Shown one piece after another: positions 1 through 4,497 of a DNA stretch of 5,253 nucleotides (positions are counted from its first letter, which is position 1; each line of letters starts with the position of its first letter). Made by a program: the position numbers and the translations under genes. The notes beneath the pieces were generated by a model that worked only from the letters and a program-made list of their open reading frames with translations, was not told where the DNA came from and ran no database searches. Source of the DNA: Nitrosotalea sp. (lineage in GTDB: Archaea > Halobacteriota > Syntropharchaeia > Alkanophagales > Methanospirareceae); the NCBI GenBank assembly GCA_020725315.1, contig DYFG01000108.1:1-5253 (forward strand). The letters are read 5' to 3'.

Positions 1-1
1 A

Positions 2-1210
2 TCTGAATATCAGCCTATATGCCCTGAAGAGTCATACAATAAGATTACGGAATTGCATGAAAAAGGGTTGAGTGAGGAAGAGATAGCAGAAGAACTTGCA
101 TTCCCTTTGGGCATTGTGACCAGATATCTCAAAGGTGATTTTACCCCACCACCATGTCCTGAGTCAAACCAGAGCATATCCCCGTCTGATTGTCCTACGT
201 ACAGTAAAATCAAGGAGTTGTATGGGGAAGGATGGAGCGAGGACGAGATTGCAGAAACGCTTGAACTTCCTTTAGATGTCGTGCGCGGATTCATCAGCGG
301 TAACTATACTATAATATCTTCATGCCCGGAGCCGTATCAGAAAACAGAGAAAAATATAACGGCAGGGAAACCAATAGAAGGCATAACTCCAGAAAAATCC
401 ATGGAACAATGGAGGCAAGAGCATACTGTAAAGGTTAAAGCTATCAGGACTTTGAAGTATGAGCAAGGACATCTGATCGGAAAAGAGATATACACGAGCG
501 AAGAATTCAAAAAGAGATTTGGAAGAGATAATTTTACAAAAGAGCTTAGAATTCCGGTTAGTGCAAGCGATGCCGAAATGATTGGGATAAGAGAAGGTGA
601 AGAGAGAACTTCTGTGACTGAAGAAGAACGTGTGTTTACAACCGTAACCGACCCACCACAGTGGTGGAACTGGTATCATTATCCTCAGTGGTGTTACTCA
701 GAAGATGGAGGCGTATATACAGAAGAGGACCCGATAAATCTGGCATGGGAGAATACAAATATAGCTACTGTGAAGTCAGAGATAACGGAAGAAGGATGGT
801 GGGGTGGTGCATTTCCCCAATACACTTTTCATGTCTCCGATCCGGTATATGGTTGGTTAGCACAAACCGATAGTGCAACCACCGATCCAACAGGAGCGAC
901 TTATAGATATCATATTAGATTCTGGCATCTATCTACCAGTGATGTCATTGGACAAGCTCACCGGGATACTCCGATCATACATTATGCAGATCAATACGAG
1001 CCTGCGGAAGAATTAGTTGCCGGATACTACAAAGAACCTGACGACACGCAATGGAAAGTTTATGATGATACTTACCCCTTAGGCAATGAGTATACGAATC
1101 CTCACGGCGCATACAATAACGGGTGGTGCACACAAACCTACTACATAATACCGAGTTTGGGTGAAGCAGTGATAACACTGCCCTCTCATGGAGCACAGGA
1201 GGGAGAGTAG
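2..1210 (+). CDS. 5'-partial large surface-type protein, copy 1 N-terminal part (HTH-like repeats plus unassigned domain), ended by a frameshift
   Basis: The frame is open to the left edge, so the true start lies upstream; the TTG at 53 is an internal leucine. The 402 visible residues contain two 37-residue HTH-like repeats (residues 12-48 and 67-103) between Cys-Pro motifs, then a charged linker (about 104-215). A Trp/Tyr-rich segment follows (220-231), then an unassigned domain with DPINLAW (from 243), YHIRFW (303-308), QAHRDT (318-323) and ADQYEPAEELVAGYY (from 329). I do not recognise this domain with confidence; a distant link to LssY-type C-terminal domains is a guess. The last 12 residues (391-402) are out-of-frame sequence: one G is missing relative to copy 3 at GTG-GAT (nt 1169-1173), which leads to TAG at 1208. 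Without the deletion the protein would run on through nt 1171-2139, giving at least 712 residues. No signal peptide is visible because the N-terminus is outside the window. Confidence 0.8.
   Translation, partial: SEYQPICPEESYNKITELHEKGLSEEEIAEELAFPLGIVTRYLKGDFTPPPCPESNQSISPSDCPTYSKIKELYGEGWSEDEIAETLELPLDVVRGFISGNYTIISSCPEPYQKTEKNITAGKPIEGITPEKSMEQWRQEHTVKVKAIRTLKYEQGHLIGKEIYTSEEFKKRFGRDNFTKELRIPVSASDAEMIGIREGEERTSVTEEERVFTTVTDPPQWWNWYHYPQWCYSEDGGVYTEEDPINLAWENTNIATVKSEITEEGWWGGAFPQYTFHVSDPVYGWLAQTDSATTDPTGATYRYHIRFWHLSTSDVIGQAHRDTPIIHYADQYEPAEELVAGYYKEPDDTQWKVYDDTYPLGNEYTNPHGAYNNGWCTQTYYIIPSLGEAVITLPSHGAQEGE
35..310 (+). repeat. Two tandem helix-turn-helix-like protein repeats
   Basis: Two 37-residue units, nt 35-145 and nt 200-310, repeat with a 55-residue period. 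By hand alignment they share 18 of 37 residues, on the pattern Y.KI.EL...G.SE.EIAE.L..PL..V.....G..T. The KI-x-EL...G-x-S-x-x-EIA-x-x-L spacing is that of the first two helices of a resolvase- or sigma-region-4-like HTH. Cys-Pro pairs flank each unit, and the first visible residues resemble the inter-repeat linker, so more units may lie upstream. DNA binding is an inference from the pattern only. Confidence 0.6.
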
Positions 1211-1451
1211 GCTGGTTTGGGCAAACCTCGACCTATTACTATGGCAGTGACGCTGCTCAGAGTGGTACAATATCACACAATTACGATTCATGGACTCAAA
1301 CAACAGTTACAGGTCCCGGGACTTTAAAGTTCTATTGGAAAGTCTCATCAGAGGCAAGCTGGGACTACTTGGAGTTCTATATTGACGGTGTGAGACAGGA
1401 TAGGATAAGTGGAAATGTTGACTGGCAGCAGAAGAGCTATAGCATAAGTTC
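1013..1451 (+). repeat. Near-identical block shared with nt 2760-3200
   Basis: This is the copy 1 partner of a block that differs from copy 2 by only one substitution (A1065 versus C2812) and a 2-nt insertion. Nucleotides 1074-1451 match 2823-3200 exactly over 378 bases. The block carries the one-base deletion at nt 1169-1173. Confidence 0.9.
1169..1173 (+). other. -1 frameshift lesion in copy 1
   Basis: Copy 3 reads GCC GTG GAT AAC ACT, where copy 1 reads GCA GTG ATA ACA with one G fewer. Reading GAT from nt 1171 restores the family sequence (VDNTALSWSTGG, against VDNTDFYWDTGG in copy 3). The two frames overlap only between nt 1165 and 1207. I see no classical slippery heptamer in that overlap. 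Confidence 0.8.
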
Positions 1452-2139
1452 TGGCTCGCACACGGTAAAGTGGCGATATATGAAAGACGGCAGTGTTAAC
1501 AGCGGTAGCGACTGCGGATGGCTGGATAAAGTAGAGTTCACTCCAAGCGGAGGAGACTTAATAACAAGCAAGAGCGGAACACTTTCAGGCACTGGGAACT
1601 CTTATACCTTCTCAGTATCGGGCTACTCTACCGTTACAGTAGTGATGGCAGGCAATGAGAATGCAGACTTCGATTTGTATGCGAAATGGGGCTCTCCACC
1701 TACAACAAGCAGCTACGATGCAATTGGATATTCAAGCACTTCATTAGAGTACTTCACAACAAGCGGCTCCGGAACGCTCTATATAATGGTGCATTCCTAT
1801 AGTGGCAGCGGTAACTGGAAGTGCTGGGCACTTTCAGGTAGCCCAGGCGCTAACAGTGGAAGAAAGAGCGGAACTCTTTCTGGAACTGGTGCTACTGCAA
1901 CCTATTCTCTTAGCGGCTCCGGTAAGGGGTATGCATTTAACTCAGGTCCTGACGGAAGCGACTTCGACCTATACACTAAATGGAATTCACCACCTACAAC
2001 TAGCAGCTATGATGCATGCGGATACTCCAGTTGGGCGCAGGAGATAGCGGGTCCTGCATCAGGTTCCGGAACACTCTACTTTATGGTACGCTCTTATTCA
2101 GGAAGCGGGGAGTATGCAACGGTAGCACTGATATTCTAA
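1171..2139 (+). CDS. Copy 1 C-terminal part: beta-sandwich domain plus two PPC domains (frameshifted fragment)
   Basis: These 322 codons continue copy 1 after the one-base deletion. Nucleotides 1171 to about 1545 encode a beta-sandwich domain common in secreted prokaryotic proteins, with WFGQTSTYYYG, GPGTLKFYWKVSSE, YIDGVRQDRISG and SGSDCGWLDKVEF. Two bacterial pre-peptidase C-terminal (PPC) domains follow, at about 1555-1839 and 1858-2136, each with SGTLSGTG, DFDLY.KW.SPPTTSSYD and GSGTLY.MV.SYSGSG. Such modules are typical of exported proteins and probably mediate extracellular binding or stability; no catalytic domain is visible. There is no credible independent start: the first in-frame candidate is TTG at 1369, inside the beta-sandwich with no Shine-Dalgarno. 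The fragment is therefore either untranslated now or made by frameshifting. Against copy 2 it shows mostly synonymous change. It ends at TAA just before a T-tract. Confidence 0.75.
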   Translation, partial: DNTALSWSTGGRVGWFGQTSTYYYGSDAAQSGTISHNYDSWTQTTVTGPGTLKFYWKVSSEASWDYLEFYIDGVRQDRISGNVDWQQKSYSISSGSHTVKWRYMKDGSVNSGSDCGWLDKVEFTPSGGDLITSKSGTLSGTGNSYTFSVSGYSTVTVVMAGNENADFDLYAKWGSPPTTSSYDAIGYSSTSLEYFTTSGSGTLYIMVHSYSGSGNWKCWALSGSPGANSGRKSGTLSGTGATATYSLSGSGKGYAFNSGPDGSDFDLYTKWNSPPTTSSYDACGYSSWAQEIAGPASGSGTLYFMVRSYSGSGEYATVALIF

Positions 2140-2173
2140 CTAAAAAGGATATCGGGTACAAACAATCTTTCAA

Positions 2174-2192
2174 TTTTTTTCTTTTTTTCTTT
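2174..2192 (+). terminator. T-rich tract, candidate archaeal terminator after copy 1
   Basis: The sequence T7-C-T7-C-T3 lies 35 nt after the stop of copy 1. The corresponding place after copy 2 also has a long T-tract. Oligo-T without an obligatory hairpin is the usual archaeal intrinsic terminator. A nearby 6-bp inverted repeat (2198-2214) is absent from the second copy, so I do not count it as part of the signal. Confidence 0.5.
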
Positions 2193-2203
2193 ATGGTGCT
2201 CCT

Positions 2204-2250
2204 CACAAAGGAGCGAAGGGGTAAGAAGGAGAAGAAAAGGAGTGAAAAAT
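2204..2250 (+). promoter_or_regulatory. Purine-rich leader and ribosome binding site of membrane gene A
   Basis: This is an almost pyrimidine-free stretch between the T-tract and ATG 2251, holding several GGAG/GAAG cores. The one at 2237-2242 (AAGGAG) sits 8 nt before the ATG and decides that start over the GTG at 2242. The leader is almost unchanged before membrane gene B, including CACAAAGGAGCGAAG. No clear BRE/TATA promoter is visible between the T-tract and the start. The gene may depend on readthrough or on a weak promoter near TTTATGG at 2190-2196. Confidence 0.5.
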
Positions 2251-2700
2251 ATGGAAAAGAAAGATTTGTTCAGAATAGCAAGCATGTTTGTAATGATACT
2301 ATTGCTTCCTCTTTTACCCGCGTTGATGTATGTGGGATATGAACAGGTTATAATACTTTTCCTACATCCTATATCCATAAAAGAGCAACAAATATTTAAA
2401 ATCATAATTTTTGGTATTCCTGTATCACTTATTATCGCTTATGGATATATAACAAAGGATAAAATCACATCAACACTATCATCTGCTCTCCTAATGCCTC
2501 TTTTCTTTTTCTATCTTGGTATTCTTTCTGGTGAGAGCTACTTACGGCTAAGCGGGATAATATTGTTTGGCTTTGCATTTTTTATGCTAATTTGTGGATT
2601 GGCCGGTTATTTCGCATCGAGAGGTACGAAAGTGTCTCTTTTGATCAGTATATTCTTCGGTGTACTATTTATTTTCATTATGCTGGGTATGGGGCATTAA
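2251..2700 (+). CDS. Small multi-pass membrane protein A, unknown function
   Basis: The 149-residue product starts at ATG 2251 behind AAGGAG. It is very hydrophobic, with about five predicted membrane helices near residues 7-29, 49-67, 76-93, 100-121 and 128-147. It opens with a basic MEKKDLFRIA stretch. No catalytic or transport motif is recognised. It is paralogous to the protein at 4014-4484. The two agree closely in the first 26 residues (22 identical), around AYGYITK(D/N)KITSTLS, and over the last helix and its SRGTK loop (29 of 33). They differ strongly near residues 30-46 and 91-110. The start of the next large-protein fragment follows after 17 nt, so the two could be co-transcribed. 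Repeated linkage to the large protein suggests, but does not show, a role in its anchoring, export or control. Confidence 0.85.
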   Translation: MEKKDLFRIASMFVMILLLPLLPALMYVGYEQVIILFLHPISIKEQQIFKIIIFGIPVSLIIAYGYITKDKITSTLSSALLMPLFFFYLGILSGESYLRLSGIILFGFAFFMLICGLAGYFASRGTKVSLLISIFFGVLFIFIMLGMGH

Positions 2701-2704
2701 CTAA

Positions 2705-2711
2705 AGGTGAT
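2705..2711 (+). promoter_or_regulatory. Strong Shine-Dalgarno AGGTGAT before copy 2
   Basis: AGGTGAT matches the anti-Shine-Dalgarno end of archaeal 16S rRNA over seven bases and lies 6 nt before GTG 2718. It starts 4 nt after the stop of membrane gene A. The equivalent bases in copy 1 are coding (the HRDT region), so the site may have been formed from, or coincide with, old coding sequence. Confidence 0.6.
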
Positions 2712-2717
2712 GATATA

Positions 2718-2959
2718 GTGGTTCCGCATGTGGCTGATCAATTCGAGCCCGTGGAAGATTTAGTTGCCGGATACTACAAAGAACCTGACGACACGCAATG
2801 GAAAGTTTATGCTGATACTTACACCCCTTAGGCAATGAGTATACGAATCCTCACGGCGCATACAATAACGGGTGGTGCACACAAACCTACTACATAATAC
2901 CGAGTTTGGGTGAAGCAGTGATAACACTGCCCTCTCATGGAGCACAGGAGGGAGAGTAG
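2718..2959 (+). pseudogene. Copy 2 N-terminal fragment, broken by two frame lesions
   Basis: The frame starts at GTG 2718 behind AGGTGAT and encodes the end of the unassigned domain (HVADQFEPVEDLVAGYY). A two-base AC insertion at nt 2821-2824 then produces TAG at 2829 after 37 residues. The homologous reading continues in another frame (from about 2822: LGNEYTNPHGAYNNGWCTQ) until TAG at 2957. That second stop results from the same one-base deletion seen in copy 1, here at 2918-2922. Compared with copy 1 it lacks about 320 N-terminal residues, and no signal peptide is present. It is very unlikely to yield a full-length product. Confidence 0.75.
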
Positions 2960-3200
2960 GCTGGTTTGGGCAAACCTCGACCTATTACTATGGCAGTGAC
3001 GCTGCTCAGAGTGGTACAATATCACACAATTACGATTCATGGACTCAAACAACAGTTACAGGTCCCGGGACTTTAAAGTTCTATTGGAAAGTCTCATCAG
3101 AGGCAAGCTGGGACTACTTGGAGTTCTATATTGACGGTGTGAGACAGGATAGGATAAGTGGAAATGTTGACTGGCAGCAGAAGAGCTATAGCATAAGTTC
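2760..3200 (+). repeat. Putative gene-conversion tract in copy 2
   Basis: This block matches nt 1013-1451 of copy 1 except for one substitution and the AC insertion. The flanks resemble copy 3 instead: nt 2701-2760 differ from 4481-4540 at 5 of 60 positions, and nt 3201-3350 from 4989-5138 at 2 of 150. The same 3' flank differs from copy 1 at many positions and by a 6-nt indel. The abrupt switches in nearest relative at both ends are the mark of gene conversion or unequal recombination. The tract contains the -1 lesion. Confidence 0.8.
2821..2824 (+). other. AC dinucleotide insertion unique to copy 2
   Basis: Copy 1 reads CTTACCCCTTAGG where copy 2 reads CTTACACCCCTTAGG. The two extra bases turn the Leu-Gly codons (TTA GGC) into an in-frame TAG at 2829-2831. 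Neither copy 1 nor copy 3 has the insertion, so it is later than the conversion event or was present only in the copy 2 lineage. Confidence 0.8.
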
Positions 3201-3894
3201 CGGCTCGCACGCGGTAAAGTGGCGATATATGAAAGACGGCAGTGTTCATAGTGGCTCAGACTGCGGATGGGTGGACAAAGTGGAGTTCACATCAGGCGGT
3301 GGAGGAGGAGATTTAATAACAAGCAAGAGTGGAACTCTTTCAGGAACAGGGAACTCTTATACCTTCTCTGTATCAGGCTACCCCAGAGTTACAGTTGTGA
3401 TGGCAGGCAATGAGAATGCAGACTTCGATCTGTATGCGAAATGGGGTTCTCCACCTACAACGAGTAATTATGATGCAATTGGATATTCAGGCACTTCATT
3501 GGAGTACTTTACAACAAGTGGCTCGGGAACGCTCTATATAATGGTCCATTCCTACAGTGGCAGTGGTAACTGGAAATGCTGGGCACTTTCAGGTAGCCAA
3601 GGCGCAAACAGTGGAAGAAAGAGCGGAACTCTTTCCGGAACAGGTGCTACAGCAACCTATTCTCTTAGCGGCTCCGGCAAGGGGTATGCATTTAACTCTG
3701 GTCCTGACGGTAGTGACTTTGATCTCTACATCAAATGGAATTCACCACCTACAACAAGCAGTTACGACGCACGCGGATACTCCGGTTGGGCGCAGGAGAT
3801 AGCGGGTCCAGCATCAGGTTCTGGAACACTCTACTTTATGGTGCACTCTTATTCAGGAAGCGGGGAGTATGCAACAGTAGCACTGGTATTCTAA
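2920..3894 (+). CDS. Copy 2 C-terminal part: beta-sandwich domain plus two PPC domains (frameshifted fragment)
   Basis: This open frame of 324 codons lies downstream of the copy 2 lesions. The beta-sandwich domain spans about 2920-3294, with WFGQTSTYYYG, GPGTLKFYWKVSSE and SGSDCGWVDKVEF. A glycine linker two residues longer than in copy 1 precedes PPC1 (about 3310-3594) and PPC2 (about 3613-3891). As in copy 1, no start codon with a ribosome binding site exists; TTG 3118 is internal to the domain. Over the PPC part I count by hand about 39 synonymous and 13 non-synonymous base differences from copy 1, which means the protein sequence was selected after the copies separated. It may be a recent pseudogene, a donor segment for recombination, or a product of frameshifting. 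It ends at TAA 3892-3894, 41 nt before a T-tract. Confidence 0.7.
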   Translation, partial: DNTALSWSTGGRVGWFGQTSTYYYGSDAAQSGTISHNYDSWTQTTVTGPGTLKFYWKVSSEASWDYLEFYIDGVRQDRISGNVDWQQKSYSISSGSHAVKWRYMKDGSVHSGSDCGWVDKVEFTSGGGGGDLITSKSGTLSGTGNSYTFSVSGYPRVTVVMAGNENADFDLYAKWGSPPTTSNYDAIGYSGTSLEYFTTSGSGTLYIMVHSYSGSGNWKCWALSGSQGANSGRKSGTLSGTGATATYSLSGSGKGYAFNSGPDGSDFDLYIKWNSPPTTSSYDARGYSGWAQEIAGPASGSGTLYFMVHSYSGSGEYATVALVF

Positions 3895-3935
3895 CTGAAA
3901 AGGACATCGGGTACAAACAAAATAATCTCTCAAAC

Positions 3936-3956
3936 TTTTTTCTTTTTTTATTTTTT
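3936..3956 (+). terminator. T-rich tract, candidate archaeal terminator after copy 2
   Basis: The sequence T6-C-T7-A-T6 lies 41 nt after the stop of copy 2, at the same place as the tract after copy 1 and preceded by the same ATCGGGTACAAACAA block. The length and interrupting bases differ between copies while T-richness is kept, as expected for an oligo-T terminator. Confidence 0.5.
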
Positions 3957-3967
3957 ATGGTATGAAT

Positions 3968-4013
3968 CACAAAGGAGCGAAGAGGTAAGAAGGAGAAGAA
4001 AGGGAATAAATAT
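3968..4013 (+). promoter_or_regulatory. Purine-rich leader and ribosome binding site of membrane gene B
   Basis: This is the counterpart of nt 2204-2250, nearly identical over its first ~35 bases. The likely ribosome binding site is AAGGGA at 4000-4005, 8 nt before ATG 4014. The last ~12 bases before the start have diverged from leader A. No convincing TATA box is visible. Confidence 0.45.
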
Positions 4014-4484
4014 ATGAAAAAGAAAGATTTGTTCAGAATAGCAAGCATGTTTATAATGATACTATTGCTTCCTCTCTTCCTCGCATTGATGTGTGTGGTA
4101 GACGACCTGATTATAAGCCCTTCTCTAAAACCTTCCATACAAATGGCACAAGCATTTAGAGTCATAATTTGTGGCATTCCCATATTAATTATCATCGCTT
4201 ATGGATATATAACAAAGAATAAAATCACATCAACACTCTCTGGAGTTTTTCTAATTCCGCTCTCTTTTTTCTATATTGATATTCTTTCTGACTTAGCTGA
4301 CCCCTATTTTATAAGCACGAGGGAAGTAGGATGGCTAAGATGGATAGTTAGCCTTAGTAATCCACTCTTTATGCCAATTTGTGGATTGGCGGGTTATTTT
4401 GCGTCAAGGGGGACGAAAATATCTCTTTCGATTGCAATATTCTTCGGTATTCTATTCATTTTTATTATGTTGGGTATTGACTAA
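4014..4484 (+). CDS. Small multi-pass membrane protein B, unknown function
   Basis: The 156-residue product starts at ATG 4014 and is paralogous to membrane protein A. About five hydrophobic segments lie near residues 8-28, 49-66, 72-91, 110-131 and 134-154. It begins MKKKDLFRIA and ends in a helix nearly identical to that of A after the shared ICGLAGYFASRGTK motif. The segment near residues 91-115 is longer than in A and largely different, with many polar and charged residues (SDLADPYF, STREVGWLRW). The stop TAA is followed at once by AGGTGAT, with GTG 4498 of copy 3 only 13 nt on, an operon-like spacing. No known family is recognised. Confidence 0.85.
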   Translation: MKKKDLFRIASMFIMILLLPLFLALMCVVDDLIISPSLKPSIQMAQAFRVIICGIPILIIIAYGYITKNKITSTLSGVFLIPLSFFYIDILSDLADPYFISTREVGWLRWIVSLSNPLFMPICGLAGYFASRGTKISLSIAIFFGILFIFIMLGID

Positions 4485-4491
4485 AGGTGAT
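4485..4491 (+). promoter_or_regulatory. Strong Shine-Dalgarno AGGTGAT before copy 3
   Basis: AGGTGAT directly follows the stop of membrane gene B and precedes GTG 4498 by 6 nt. The same site and spacing occur before copy 2. Other in-frame GTG codons follow at 4504 and 4510, but 4498 has the best spacing. Confidence 0.65.
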
Positions 4492-4497
4492 GATACA

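Noticed and set aside
1165..1210. Programmed -1 frameshift site joining the two parts of copy 1
   Set aside because: No X-XXY-YYZ heptamer is present in the overlap. The AGGAGGG before the stop is also present in copy 3, which is continuous there, so it is coding sequence rather than a stimulator. Kept only as a remote alternative.
1079..1303. Minus-strand ORF with an identical counterpart at nt 2828-3052
   Set aside because: The identity reflects the duplicated DNA. The frame has no ribosome binding site or recognisable product and lies opposite conserved coding sequence.
1369..2139. Independent gene starting at TTG 1369 (and the equivalent TTG 3118 in copy 2)
   Set aside because: The codon lies inside the beta-sandwich domain, has no Shine-Dalgarno, and family-like sequence continues upstream to nt 1171 in the same frame. 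It is a fragment of the larger gene.
2198..2214. Hairpin GCTCCT-CACAA-AGGAGC after the first T-tract
   Set aside because: The left arm is missing in the second intergenic copy, and the hairpin lies after rather than before the T-run, so a terminator role is not supported.
2193..2342. Small basic ORF beginning ATGGTGCTCCTC and overlapping membrane gene A
   Set aside because: The corresponding ATG in the second copy is followed by a stop after two codons. The rest is a frame shadow of the membrane gene.
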